A stretch of 64,000 bases of DNA from Trichomonas vaginalis G3 (GCF_026262505.1 NC_067208.1:4783962-4847961); one strand, 5' to 3'. Shown: positions 1 through 9,878, counted from the stretch's first letter. The notes: generated from the letters alone by a model not told the origin. Program-made: numbers and translations.

Positions 1-672
1 GAATGATGAAGGATTAACTGAAGGAGGAGGCGGTACTGTCGTTGGAGGTTTTGGTGTTGTAAGTGGTTTAATTTTATCTGCTTTGATTTTGGATTTCATT
101 CCTTCCTTCATTAATTCTGGATGTATTCTATTCATTTGTTTTAAATATGCTGTATATAAAGGTTTGATATACTTTCCCGCTTCGAGTTTATGTTGAAGGA
201 TGAATTCCAAAAGTTGATCTTCATTTAAAAGTCGGGCTGAATATGGTTTAACTAATGAATCATAAATTAAAGCTTGTGCATCATTTATGGTCTGAAGGAC
301 CTGGGTGTTTTGTTCCTTTTGTTTTTGTTCCTTTGGCTTTGGTTTTTGTGGCTCAGGATTATATAAATTATATAATTCATCAATATCTTCTTCTGTTAAT
401 ACTTTATTTTTGAAATCTTTCAATTGTTTAAGTTGTGATTTAGTTTTTCCCTTTGCATATTTATTATTTTTAATTTTGTCTTTAATTTTAGAAATTATTT
501 TATCATGATATTTCAAAATTTCATTTTTATAATATGGATAATAATAATCCATATCATCACCCGTTATATTGTTATCATATTTTTGGAGATATGCTTTTAA
601 ATCATAATAATTAAGAAAATTTTGATTAAATACTAAATCATCAATTAAATTTTTTAAATGTACGTTATCCAT
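1..672 (-). CDS. Polinton integrase (rve type), N-terminal part, cut by window edge
   Basis: This is the N-terminal part of a retroviral-type integrase, recognised because it matches the N-terminal third of the integrase at 60684-62099 almost residue for residue; the catalytic core lies outside the window. The visible part is lysine-rich and helical with a proline-rich linker. The ATG at 672 is chosen because it sits directly after the T-rich/TAAATG signal seen before most genes of these elements. In the family the protein inserts the element into host DNA. It lies just downstream of the polymerase on the same strand, the order also seen in element C. Confidence 0.75.
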   Translation of the reverse strand, partial: MDNVHLKNLIDDLVFNQNFLNYYDLKAYLQKYDNNITGDDMDYYYPYYKNEILKYHDKIISKIKDKIKNNKYAKGKTKSQLKQLKDFKNKVLTEEDIDELYNLYNPEPQKPKPKEQKQKEQNTQVLQTINDAQALIYDSLVKPYSARLLNEDQLLEFILQHKLEAGKYIKPLYTAYLKQMNRIHPELMKEGMKSKIKADKIKPLTTPKPPTTVPPPPSVNPSSF

Positions 673-786
673 TTATATAAAAATAAAATCAATGTTTTAA
701 GGGTGCCCACCTCTTTGATCAAGAATCAAAACCATCATTAACGGTTCCTTTTGTCTCTTCTGTGGCATTTCATTAAAAATAAACTT

Positions 787-3740
787 TTAAATAAATGGCA
801 TACAACATCCATTTTCACAACATACAGCCTTAGTGTGTGCTCCTGTTAATGCAGTCTTACCAATTGTTAAGCGAGTCATTGACCCGTTTTTAAGTTGTAA
901 ATTAATATTCTGACCATCGAAAATAACTTTATCATTTATTATATCCAAATAATTTTTAGGTGTTAATTGTTTATTTTGCCTTAAACTAACACCCTTCATT
1001 TTTTGTGCAATCTTTTTAAAATCACTTCCATCAATTGAACCGTTGAATGATGTATAACACTTAGGACATAAAGCAACCATGTTATCACCTTGTTTCTCAA
1101 TTGCTAAACCCAATAATTTTTTCTCATGTGCTTTTTCTTCAGCTTTATTCTTTAATTTAGGTTTAAATTTCTCATCAAAACAGAAGAAATCAAAAGGTGT
1201 GAATTTGAAAATGTTTTTATCATAAAATTGTTTATCGGTAACAATTGCTTGAAATGCTTGAGTGTTAGGAAGATTTGGGTCGCCAGCGATTGCCCAATAA
1301 GATGAATCAGTATCACCTTCAATGAAATGAAAACGATTAACATCCATGCATTTATACATAAAATCATAAATGAAAACCAAATACCAGTATTTAGCATTAT
1401 CTAAAGTGAAGAATGCCTCTTGTAAACATGTATCACATCTATAAAATCTATCTTTGAGCATCACTTGATATGTATCCTCACCTATTTCTCTTATGTTTTT
1501 AAACTTATTTGACATACATGCAACGCGTGACTTCTGTGCATTCATTATTTTAGTCTTTGCGTAATTTTGTGTATTCATTGCATCGTAACCATATGATCCA
1601 TTAAGCGAAATCTTGCAAAATAAACTTTTTCCTTTATTTCCTTCTAATTCAGCCTTTTGTCTTTCGTTCATAAATTTGTTCGCAAATTCATTAAAACAAG
1701 TGTTTTTCGTAAATGTTAAAATTGATTGAATGTCATCAATGATAAAATGAAATCTGTCGATTAGATACCAAAGATAATAAGAAGAAAATGGTTGATATTG
1801 GTTGTGTGTTGATGCTAATTGAGTTAATTTTCTCTGTTTCTGGTCAACTGGTAGATTGTTTGATTTCATGTAATTATACATAAAACTGCCAATTGTTTTT
1901 TCATCTGTGATAATATCTAAGTTTCTTATTATCGGTAAAAAGTTTATGTAATCATTAATGTATTTTTCATCAATGTGACCCTTTACTTCAGCCACGAATA
2001 AAGTATTTTTCTTCTTAATAATTCCCAGTGCTTTTGCTTTCTTTGTTGCTGTATCACAAATGATAACACCATTCAATCTTCCCGGCATATACATTTTATG
2101 GTCAGTATATTGAATGAAATCATGAGGAATAGATGAAAATGATGAAGGATATAATGAATTAAAATCAACTCCAACGAAATGAGTCATAATGTTGGTGGTG
2201 TCCTCATTTAATACAGTTTTAGTTTCTGGATTATATGAAAGTTTATTAATGTGCGTGATTCCTTTAAGATTAACACGATGTTGAACATTTGATAGACCAC
2301 CAGTAATTCCATTACGGAGAATGTGATAAGCTTCAACTGAATCTAAAGTCATTGGTAAATTATTTTTTAATGCATAATTTCTTAAATTGATTCTTAAACG
2401 TTGAACATCTTCATCTTTATTTGATTTTACGACATTGCAATAACAACACATTAACTGACAATTTTCTTTGGTATGTGGTTTTTCATTATCGATTCTATCC
2501 AATGTTGGTTTATTTGCATATGTAAACGCTTTACCACACATTTTGCATTTAGATGAAAGGATTAAATCGTGATAGTATTGATAGTCATCCATTGAAACAT
2601 TGTTTTTAGTATCCCTTTCTGCTTTTTCATCTTGTTTCTTATATGATTCAATTTTATATTTCCAATACTTTTTTGTTAATTCAAAACTTGATTCCACATT
2701 TTCTTCTTCTGGATATGTTTCGTTAGGATTGAAGTTCTTATATGCTAACGCGTAACGAATCATTGATGCATTCGATGATAAAGAAAGATTATGAAGCATG
2801 TCAATTTTATAAACAAATGTTTCTTCGATAATTTTATCAATTGGGTCAATCATAATTTCAACATCTTTATTGCAATAATGAATAAAATATTCTAATCTAT
2901 TCTCAAAATTTTTAGCATCATTGAGATATATTTGATAATCTGAATCGGATATTGTTTCTTGTGTTAATGCTGAATAAAATGAATCTTTCGTGAATGGTTC
3001 CTCTTTATATAATTCTTCTTCGTAATTTTCCCATGTGATGAATTGATAAGGGAAAAAGGATTTAACACGTGATTTATTGTTTCCGAAATCTTGAGTGAAT
3101 TGGTCTAATGTTCCACCCGCTATATAATTTCTGATGTCAATAAATCTTAATTCATATGGACAGTTTGTTTTCTTTACTATGACTTGCTTAAATTGAGAAG
3201 AAGAACCCAGCATTGATTTTATCTTCCATTTTGCAGTATTTAAATCACGAAGAATTAAATTTAAATCAAACTTTCCCGAATTAAAACCTATGATATTCAC
3301 TTTATTGAATTCCTCATCTAGAAGTTCTTTAAATGCTTCCTTCTGTTTTTCATTTAATGTATTCATTAATTCTTCATATTGTTCAATATTTGATTTAGCA
3401 ACTAATGAACAGGTTGAAAATAAAAATTCAATCCAATCAGAGATGAACGAATCACTTGATGTTAAGCAAAAATTCCTCGTAAATGTTTTATCACGGTCTA
3501 CGACCTCGCCGCTTTGCGGCTTTATTTGACAGTTGATGATACCATGAATGGTTTTAAGTAAGCGTTCAAAGTTGCACACTCAGAAAGTTGTAATTCTTCT
3601 TTAGTCTCTAATGTTTCGAAGTCAAAAGTAATATAATATCTTGTTGGTTTATAATATTCCTGCAAATTATGTGCTAATAGCCACTGATATATCTTCTGTT
3701 TCGTAATATGTGGTGCATATGGTTGTTGTGTGTTTTGCAA
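787..3740 (-). pseudogene. protein-primed DNA polymerase B (pPolB) of Polinton A, broken about once
   Basis: This is a family B polymerase of the protein-primed type, the replicase of Polintons. Read directly: exonuclease motifs (DFET near the N-terminus, a FNSGKFDLN-type Exo II, YCNKD Exo III), palm motif A DFNSLYPS, motif B KISLNGSYGYD and motif C GDTDSSY. Between the exonuclease and palm lies a C-x2-C, LDRIDN, ENCQLMC-x2-CN block (about 2418-2560) that looks like an HNH endonuclease zinc fold. A C-terminal cysteine pair (CPKC) and a Cys-rich tail (CCENGCC) may bind metal. A paired mini-hairpin at 3495-3520 encodes a KPQSGE stretch. The region is open for most of its length and broken about once. 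Confidence 0.85.
3495..3520. repeat. double mini-hairpin 1 (in pPolB of A)
   Basis: GGTC-TAC-GACC, TC, GCCGC-TTT-GCGGC. GC-rich, within the open frame. Confidence 0.75.
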
Positions 3741-3754
3741 TTGAACGTCTTGAA

Positions 3755-3988
3755 TTAATCTTCCATTATTTTCTTTACATTTCTCACAATTTTTAAAAAT
3801 CTTCTTTGGTTTTTCCTTTCTGGATCATCACGGATAGAATATACTTCTTCTTTGCAAAAGGGGCAAACTTTATATCCGGTGAGTGCTTCAACGTCTGTTA
3901 TTCTGTCAGCGTGAAGTTTTCCACATGGACTCTGTGTTAATAAAATATTTACTGTTTCAAATTCTGGATCTATCATTATTGATTCCAC
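3755..3988 (-). CDS. small zinc-finger protein of Polinton A
   Basis: A 77-residue protein with one C-G-x2-H and one C-P-F-C pair about twenty residues apart, followed by a basic tail. The arrangement resembles half of a RING/U-box-like zinc knuckle, but this is a motif impression only. It lies just upstream of the polymerase region on the same strand, with almost no spacing, so co-transcription is plausible. No function is assigned. Possible roles are DNA or protein binding during replication. Confidence 0.5.
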   Translation of the reverse strand: MESIMIDPEFETVNILLTQSPCGKLHADRITDVEALTGYKVCPFCKEEVYSIRDDPERKNQRRFLKIVRNVKKIMED

Positions 3989-4014
3989 TAATGGAAAGTC
4001 TACCTTGTTAATGT

Positions 4015-4254
4015 CTACGTCTTCTGGTTGAGGTCACAATAATAAAAATCAATATTAACGTTTAACATTCTTGCTAACCTCTCACTTTCTGATGAAATGT
4101 CAAATCCTTCATATGCATCTATGGCTTCATTTAAATAACTTCTACGAGTTTTAGGATTAACACCATCAGGAATGTTATAGAAGCGTTTAAATAACCTTCT
4201 ACCTTCGGCTCTTATTTGATTATCATTCATTTTAGCTGTTCCATTTTTGTTCAT
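4015..4254 (-). CDS. small unassigned protein of Polinton A
   Basis: A 79-residue open frame, charged and probably helical, with no motif that I recognise. Its ATG at 4254 directly follows the T-rich/TAAATG start signal used by other genes of these elements, which supports it as a real gene. It belongs to the minus-strand set between the polymerase and the TIR. A second in-frame methionine eight residues downstream could be an alternative start. Confidence 0.5.
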   Translation of the reverse strand: MNKNGTAKMNDNQIRAEGRRLFKRFYNIPDGVNPKTRRSYLNEAIDAYEGFDISSESERLARMLNVNIDFYYCDLNQKT

Positions 4255-4315
4255 TTATGTAAGAATAAAAATTAAAAAATAAATAAAAATAAAGTTTATT
4301 TTTTTTAAAGTACGA

Positions 4316-4342
4316 GACTCAGAGAGTCCAGGGCTAAAGTCC
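4316..4342. repeat. double mini-hairpin 2 (A, intergenic)
   Basis: GACTC-AGA-GAGTC, CA, GGGCT-AA-AGTCC (one wobble pair). Confidence 0.6.
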
Positions 4343-4448
4343 ATAAAATGAATTAAGAACACATAAATTTTTATCATCTGCGACGTGACGAATACATTTT
4401 AATTTACTCAAGAATGCGTACCCTGATACATTAAATCTAATTCCTGTC

Positions 4449-5000
4449 TTATTTAATTTCACAACTTTGAAAAGGAATGTATGAATAGCTATAAAATGAT
4501 GAAGATGTTTTATGGGTTGCTTCCATTTTTTCTGAAATAAATGAATAAATATAATGTTTATAAGTTTTCATATCTTTTATATTCTTAATAACGAATGGTA
4601 TAGACCTTTCAACTTCGTCTTCCTTCGGTGCTGTTCTTTCATATGAAACATTATTGGTATCTTCAATAATGAAACCACAATCACATAAAATTTTATAGGT
4701 TCCAATTGTTTCTTTTGATATTTTATCTAACAAATCAAAAACTTTATCAACACCTGTACATTTATTTAAATAATAATTTGTGTAAATATCATGGTCTTCT
4801 TTCTTAATCGTATTTGTTGCATATGTTACATTTTTCAGTGCTTTTTTGAATTTTTCAGAATCAAGAGGAGGTGAAAGTAATATACATGGATAATCTCCAT
4901 CGTCAATAAATTGTAACTTATGTTTATGAATAAATTTTGTGCCTTCTTCTGAAAGTGTTTCGTCAATATCACCATCTAATAAATTTTTAGTAGATTCCAA
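4449..5000 (-). CDS. unassigned protein of Polinton A
   Basis: A 183-residue open frame of mixed charge with a central cysteine pair (CDCG) and a Ser/Tyr-rich C-terminus. I recognise no family. It lies in the minus-strand array between pPolB and the TIR and overlaps the neighbouring frame at its start. Compact overlapping genes are normal in Polintons, but a broken larger gene cannot be excluded. Codon use is AT-rich, like its neighbours. Confidence 0.45.
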   Translation of the reverse strand: MESTKNLLDGDIDETLSEEGTKFIHKHKLQFIDDGDYPCILLSPPLDSEKFKKALKNVTYATNTIKKEDHDIYTNYYLNKCTGVDKVFDLLDKISKETIGTYKILCDCGFIIEDTNNVSYERTAPKEDEVERSIPFVIKNIKDMKTYKHYIYSFISEKMEATHKTSSSFYSYSYIPFQSCEIK

Positions 5001-5269
5001 AAAGTAATTTTTATATCTTTCTCATGTGATTTTTGAACTTCTGATTCTGAAGCTGGGATATTCATTAAACCCTCTACTTCATTCTCAGCATTTCTCAATT
5101 CCTTAATTTTTTCATCTATTTCATTTCTTAATTGTTCCAATTTCTCAATCTCATCGTTATAATATTCATCTTGTTTTAATTTTTTCTTCAAAATATTCAG
5201 GAGGTGTTTCAAGGCTCTCTGAGCCCAGGTCCTCTGGACCATAAAGAGGAATATTCTCCTGTTTTTCAA
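4976..5269 (-). CDS. coiled-coil protein frame of Polinton A
   Basis: An open frame whose middle is a strong heptad-like coiled coil (lysine/glutamate/leucine-rich, including KLEQLRNEIDEKIKEL). The N-terminal thirty residues look less protein-like and may not be translated. A paired GC-rich mini-hairpin lies at 5213-5240 in its N-terminal part. Function is unknown; coiled coils are common in structural and terminal proteins of these elements. The true start is uncertain. Confidence 0.35.
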   Translation of the reverse strand: MKNRRIFLFMVQRTWAQRALKHLLNILKKKLKQDEYYNDEIEKLEQLRNEIDEKIKELRNAENEVEGLMNIPASESEVQKSHEKDIKITFWNLLKIY

Positions 5270-5468
5270 CTTTTTTGGGATATAAATATCTCATTATAGC
5301 CTTTTTAGTAATTGGTCCGTTATATTTAAATTCATTCAACAATCTGGAAAACTCTTTCACATTCTGCATATATGTTGGATAAGAACCGTCTCCAAAATTT
5401 TCTAAAATATTTTCTAATTCTGAATTAGTGAACTTTAAAGATTTCAATGAATTAGTTGTTATACTCAT
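5166..5468 (-). CDS. TIR-proximal unassigned gene of Polinton A
   Basis: A 100-residue open frame starting at 5468 right after the T-rich/TAAATG signal at the inner edge of the TIR, so it is the first minus-strand gene of the element. It is rich in Asn, Leu and Lys with no recognised domain. Its last third covers the double mini-hairpin at 5213-5240. In protein-primed elements the gene nearest the polymerase-side terminus sometimes encodes a terminal protein, but nothing here proves that. Confidence 0.45.
   Translation of the reverse strand: MSITTNSLKSLKFTNSELENILENFGDGSYPTYMQNVKEFSRLLNEFKYNGPITKKAIMRYLYPKKVEKQENIPLYGPEDLGSESLETPPEYFEEKIKTR
5213..5240. repeat. double mini-hairpin 3 (A, in gene)
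   Basis: GGCTC-TCT-GAGCC, CA, GGTCC-TCT-GGACC. Perfect. Confidence 0.75.
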
Positions 5469-5519
5469 TTATCATTAAATAAAAAATAAAAAAAATAAAT
5501 TTAACTTAGTTTTAATTTT

Positions 5520-5693
5520 ACGTAAGAAGTCAATTTTTTAAATCTTGATTTATTCAAAAACGTAAGAATAAAAACCGTAAGAATCATACATTTTTTACTT
5601 CATATGTCAAAAAAAATGATACAAAATCGTTCAATATTGTATGAATTCTTACGTTTACAAAAAAAGTCACACAACCCATCCACATATACTACT
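5520..5693. repeat. terminal inverted repeat of Polinton A
   Basis: The sequence is the inverted match of 45541 onward in element C: shared AGTAGTATAT tip, GGGTTGTGTGAC, then a block rich in CGTAAGAATC-type short repeats. The outer edge is placed at about 5693 because Polinton termini usually begin AG and end CT. The base composition is extremely AT-rich. Confidence 0.75.
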
Positions 5694-5791
5694 AATTATT
5701 GATTCTCTGGAGTACTTGGTTATTGAGCTGAATCAAAACCTTTTTTTGATGGCAAAATTATCCAAAATTTATCTATTGGGTAGAAATCCCT

Positions 5792-5801
5792 GTTTAGGTT
5801 G
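5792..5801. repeat. 10-bp target-site duplication, left copy
   Basis: GTTTAGGTTG immediately before the MULE. The identical 10-mer follows the element at 8980-8989. Confidence 0.85.
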
Positions 5802-5829
5802 GAGTAGGGGTAATTTTAGCTAAAAGTGA

Positions 5830-5864
5830 CACACCCTTCACGGGTGTGATTACCGATCGGTAAT
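5830..5864. repeat. paired palindromes at MULE 5' end
   Basis: CACACCC-TTCAC-GGGTGTG is followed at once by the perfect 16-base palindrome ATTACCGATCGGTAAT. Both are close to the TIR, where transposase recognition or hairpin formation could occur. Confidence 0.7.
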
Positions 5865-5932
5865 TTCGACAGTTTAGAATTTAAAATTTTTTATGGAACT
5901 GTTGCGAGTTTCATAAAGAATTTAAGGAATAT

Positions 5933-6060
5933 AAGCAAAGATTTGAATCAAAATCTTAGACCTAAGCCGCTCGATTCGCTCGCGGCTTCCGCGAATTACA
6001 GATCAGCAAAGATTTGAATCAAAATCTTCGAACTAAGCCGATCGCTTCGCTCGCGGCTTT
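5933..6060 (+). repeat. tandem 68-bp duplication in MULE 5' region
   Basis: Two direct copies of about 68 bp (5933-6000 and 6002-6060), each starting AGCAAAGATTTGAATCAAAA and ending in a GC-rich inverted pair around CCGCTCGATTCGCTCGCGG. The GC-rich cores stand out in AT-rich DNA. Confidence 0.6.
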
Positions 6061-6563
6061 CTTTATTATTTTAAATTTGCATATTTCCATCAAAAGTTCA
6101 TAAGGTAAAAAATTTCGTTTATATTATTGCAAAATAAAATCTTCATTATCAAAATAATATTAAATGATAATATAATATAATTTACAAACAACTATTATTT
6201 AATAAAGTTTAATTGCCAAGGTTCATCTAATTTTTTGATTTTTAATGTTTTATGAATTTTATTTATCATGTATATATCTAATGAAGATTATATATGTAGA
6301 AGATAAGTACCTTAATATGTATGTAAAAATTAATGAGATTTATTTTGAATGTAGAACCGAGCAATTTTCAAATTTTGTGCTTTTTTTGAATTTTCTCGAT
6401 ACCAGATAAGTTGTGTTGGCTAAATAATATATGGATACAATGTGTCTTATAGATGAATATATGCACAAAGTTTAAGAGGCCATTTTCTTTCAGAAACCGA
6501 GATTTGTGAATTTTTTCAAATTTTGTGCTTTTTTTGATATTGAAATTTCATTTCATTTTTTTG

Positions 6564-8237
6564 ATGCATATCGATGCACCATGCGAACTTAAAGAAAGGC
6601 TATCTTATATAGATGCTATGAAAGCTGTCATTGATAACGAATGCCATGCAGGTTGTCCATATCAATTAAAAAAAAATCCAAATTTAGGGGGAACAAAATT
6701 AAAATTCAGGTGCAGTGCAGATAAATGTGAAGCATGTATCTCATTTCTAAAGGATGATGAAGAATATATCCTAACAGAATATAATGGAACACATAATCAC
6801 AATCAAATCAAAGATGAGACAAAGAAATACCACACATTATCACAATGCTATCGTCGGGTACTTATTAATTTTATAAAACAGGGGGGTGATCCGAAAATGG
6901 CTCAAATTGAATGCGACAAAAAACTTGATCTGGATGATCCACTTAACAGGCCATCTTTTTTGAATGCATCTTCAGATCAAATGAAAACAATTCAGGAAAA
7001 AGGAAATAAAAAGATCAAAGGTATTCAAAAGTACGATGATAATCAATTCAAGTCAACTCAATTATTTAAGGGTATCAAAGAACAAGAGTCACCAAAAGAT
7101 TTAATTTATTTCGATGTCGATAATTACAACAAACCAAAGAAATTAATCTTTTATTATGCTTCTTTCAAATTTCTGGACATAATCAAAATTGTGAAAGAGC
7201 ATTTTATTGATGCAACCCATTCATTACTTGAATTTAAAATGTTGTTTTACATGATATCAGCCAAATTTCCAAATACACATGCATTCCCAATTTTTCAATT
7301 TGTCGTTTATCCAAACACTTCAGAAAATATTGCATTCTGTCTCAAGGCATTTTTTAACTGGGCAAAAGTAAAACCAAAATATTTTATGTCAGATTGTGCA
7401 CAAGAAATCGAAAATGCGATTATCAACTCTTTTCCAGAAGTTATCCTTCATTGGTGTGCAGTTCATGTAATGAGGGCGTACAGAAAAAATTTGAAAGATT
7501 ATGCATTTGAGAGTTCAGACAAATTGATATTAGATACAAAAATGAACTATCTTGCATACGGCAGAAATGGCAAGAAAGAATGGATTGAACCAACGTTCAA
7601 AAAAATTCTGGAAATAGCCGAAAAATTCCCAGAATTTTCAAAATACATACAAAATCAATGGATATCAAACCAAGAAAGATGGACAGCCGCTGAAAGAGAT
7701 GAAAATTTAGCTCTCACAAATAACATTTCAGAATCGATTAACAAAAAAATTAAATATTACTACTTTGGCGGAACAATTTTCATGAGATTTGATCGATTTG
7801 TGATGAAATTAATCGATTTTATCGTTCCTTCATTTTATTACAGAATTTCTCAAGATATAAGGCTCAGAGACAAAATTCCAAATCCGTTGCCATCTGAAAA
7901 AAAGCCAAAAAAGTCTACAATCAGACTGGATACAGAAAAATGTATAATGCTCACTGATAAAATTAAATCGTTAATAGTTAACTCATCAGCAAACTTAAAT
8001 ACGCTTCAATTGGGTTTAGATGACCTACTTGATAAAGTTGTCAAGGCAGCAAAGGTTCAAAAACGAATGACCCAGTATTTTTCGAAATTAAGTATCCCAA
8101 TGGAAATCAAGCTTAGTATTCTCACGCAAATTACAGAATTTGGATGCAATACCCCTCAATTCATTGTTGAGAATGCCAAGTCTTTTCAAGATAAAATTAT
8201 TACAGATTTCCACCTTCAAATTTATACAACATTATAA
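6564..8237 (+). CDS. MULE transposase
   Basis: A 557-residue transposase of the Mutator-like family, which cuts and pastes the element. The N-terminal ~100 residues hold a Cys/His zinc motif of FLYWCH/WRKY-GCM1 style (…C-x4-C-x2-C…GTHNHN). The RNase H-like core shows FIDATH (first Asp, about residue 215), MSDCAQE (second Asp, about 277) with the typical WCAVHV Cys-His motif after it, and NISESIN (Glu, about 390). The ATG at 6564 is preferred over upstream non-ATG starts; TTTCATTTC just upstream resembles a trichomonad initiator. The gene appears unbroken and is the only gene in the element. Confidence 0.88.
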   Translation: MHIDAPCELKERLSYIDAMKAVIDNECHAGCPYQLKKNPNLGGTKLKFRCSADKCEACISFLKDDEEYILTEYNGTHNHNQIKDETKKYHTLSQCYRRVLINFIKQGGDPKMAQIECDKKLDLDDPLNRPSFLNASSDQMKTIQEKGNKKIKGIQKYDDNQFKSTQLFKGIKEQESPKDLIYFDVDNYNKPKKLIFYYASFKFLDIIKIVKEHFIDATHSLLEFKMLFYMISAKFPNTHAFPIFQFVVYPNTSENIAFCLKAFFNWAKVKPKYFMSDCAQEIENAIINSFPEVILHWCAVHVMRAYRKNLKDYAFESSDKLILDTKMNYLAYGRNGKKEWIEPTFKKILEIAEKFPEFSKYIQNQWISNQERWTAAERDENLALTNNISESINKKIKYYYFGGTIFMRFDRFVMKLIDFIVPSFYYRISQDIRLRDKIPNPLPSEKKPKKSTIRLDTEKCIMLTDKIKSLIVNSSANLNTLQLGLDDLLDKVVKAAKVQKRMTQYFSKLSIPMEIKLSILTQITEFGCNTPQFIVENAKSFQDKIITDFHLQIYTTL

Positions 8238-8316
8238 AAATTTATGAATAAAAACTTGATATAAAATAACATTTTTATTTTTACTAAGAAAAAAAGGTTT
8301 TTGATAATAAATTTAT

Positions 8317-8788
8317 TTTATTTCGAAAAAGTAGCAATAATCGTAAAAGGGTATTGATAGGCTTGCTAAAGTAACTAATTTTAGCTGTCAAATACTTTTG
8401 TATTTTGAAGTAAATTAGTATAAATTTGTTTTTACTTTTATTTCGAAAAAGTAGCAATAATCGTAAAAGGGTATTGATAGGCTTGCTAAAGTAACTAATT
8501 TTAGCTGTCAAATACTTTTGTATTTTGAAGTAAATTAGTATAAATTTGTTTTTACTTTTATTTCGAAAAAGTAGCAATAATCGTAAAAGGGTATTGATAG
8601 GCTTGCTAAAGTAACTAATTTTAGCTGTCAAATACTTTTGTATTTTGAAGTAAATTAGTATAAATTTGTTTTTACTTTTATTTCGAAAAAGTAGCAATAA
8701 TCGTAAAAGGGTATTGATAGGCTTGCTAAAGTAACTAATTTTAGCTGTCAAATACTTTTGTATTTTGAAGTAAATTAGTATAAATTTG
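8317..8788. repeat. 120-bp tandem array (about four copies) in MULE
   Basis: Almost four identical copies of a 120-bp unit follow the transposase. Because 120 is a multiple of three, the array produces a long false open frame on the minus strand. Identity between copies points to recent expansion. Confidence 0.9.
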
Positions 8789-8829
8789 ATATTATTTTAA
8801 CTCCCTTTGAAAACCTCAATTTTCCATAC

Positions 8830-8891
8830 AGAGGGAACGGGAATAGCATCCAATATTCCCTGAGAATGGTTGCGCATTCTCAGTTCCCTCT
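8830..8891. repeat. perfect three-way-junction palindrome in MULE 3' end
   Basis: An outer stem AGAGGGAAC (8830-8838) pairs with GTTCCCTCT (8883-8891). Nested inside are two hairpins: GGGAATA with TATTCCC (8-nt loop) and TGAGAATG with CATTCTCA (6-nt loop). Every base outside the two loops is paired, giving a three-armed structure. Confidence 0.85.
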
Positions 8892-8979
8892 ATATTTCGA
8901 ACGAAGCTCTCATCGGTCTTTTTTTTTAATACTAAACGTTTTTTTCCCCTGTCACTTTTAGCTAAAATTTGGGTTTGCC

Positions 8980-8989
8980 GTTTAGGTTG
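8980..8989. repeat. 10-bp target-site duplication, right copy
   Basis: GTTTAGGTTG immediately after the MULE, identical to 5792-5801. Confidence 0.85.
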
Positions 8990-9309
8990 TATCAGAATAG
9001 CTATTTGATATGATATTATATTTTGACTGTTAACATGCTCTAAAGTTCCATTTTGGTCAGAATGAGCTGAATACAGTTTTAGAATCTATAATGTTAATAT
9101 AAAAATGTTATTGTGTGAATTCAGTAGTCTAAAAAATTAGAATTGATATAAGCAAACATTTAAAAGAGACATGAACGAAATAATTTATTCCAAATCTTCA
9201 TTTTTTTCCGAAAATTCAAACGAAATATATGCGTTTTCATGTATACAAAGTTTGAAATATATGCGTTTTCATATTATAATTACTAACAAAGTTTGAAAAT
9301 TTGTGCCTT

Positions 9310-9720
9310 TTTGCTTAAATATCTTTATGGAATGACAGCTCTTCAATGTGCAGTAAAAATTGGAAAAAATGAATTAACAGGGTGAACTCATCAATAGGAA
9401 TCTCAATCTCTTGATCGGATTCGCATTTGCAATGAGACTTCTTGTCTTTCTTGTCATTCTCTATATTTCTTGTCTTTCTTAACCTGTTGGCTTCTCTATT
9501 CTTATATACTAAGGAGTTTCTCCGCTTTATGACGAAGTTTTTCTTCAAGCTTCTTCAAATTGTTCTCCCTGTACTTGAGAAATTCTTCTTCCGGGACATT
9601 TTGCTCTTCTCTTCGACTATATGAGAGAGTCTTGCCTTTCTCTGATTTTCAGTCTCACCTTCAAGAGTTTCCAGTCCACTTGTAGGTTGTCGATTTACAA
9701 AAGTAAAAATTTGGTGTCAT
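9310..9720 (-). pseudogene. possible decayed host coding stretch
   Basis: The minus strand shows fragments of charged, coiled-coil-like protein in more than one frame (for example a Glu/Lys-rich stretch around 9530-9600 and a Lys/Arg/Asn-rich one around 9440-9530). None begins or ends cleanly and no family is recognised. It looks like a decayed gene between the MULE and the prenyltransferase gene, but biased AT-rich DNA could mimic this. The rest of 8990-9878 holds nothing that I can support. Confidence 0.25.
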
Positions 9721-9878
9721 TTACACTATCCAGAAAATTTTGCTTTAAAAGCGAGCAGGAGATTAAGTTTGTGAAATTGAGATTATAAAATTTCTATTAT
9801 TAAAGCAAAATATTGATAGTGTAGCATTATATTGTGTACAGAAAGATTATTATTCAACATAATTGTTCATAATTATTC

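Larger units (their letters stand above)
1..5693 (-). mobile_element. Polinton/Maverick A, right-hand part
   Basis: This is the end of a Maverick/Polinton whose other end lies before the window. Visible parts, all on the minus strand, are integrase, protein-primed DNA polymerase B, several small genes and a TIR whose tip (…ACT) lies at about 5693. The tip is the inverted match of the start of element C at 45541. The integrase-polymerase part is nearly identical to 61537-64000, so A and C are the same family and recently related. The visible part is mostly open, with roughly two to four breaks. The element is called from the rve integrase plus pPolB pair, which defines Polintons. Confidence 0.88.
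5802..8979 (+). mobile_element. complete Mutator-like transposon (MULE), 3.2 kb
   Basis: A DNA transposon bounded by a perfect 10-bp direct repeat GTTTAGGTTG at 5792-5801 and 8980-8989, the target duplication length expected for MULEs. Just inside, both ends carry an inverted match AATTTTAGCTAAAAGTGACA at equal distance from the boundary. It contains one intact transposase gene, a four-copy 120-bp tandem array and strong palindromes at both ends. It lies 108 bp from the tip of Polinton A. Intact gene, TIRs and duplication suggest recent transposition. Confidence 0.9.

Noticed and set aside
672-786. Tiny frame between pPolB and integrase (also at 62220-62330)
   Set aside because: A 16-23 codon frame follows a start-like signal, but the two copies disagree in frame and end, so coding is not supported.
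8284-8751. 155-residue minus-strand frame with four identical repeats
   Set aside because: It is the 120-bp tandem array of the MULE read in an open frame; the unit is a multiple of three and there is no start signal or coding character.
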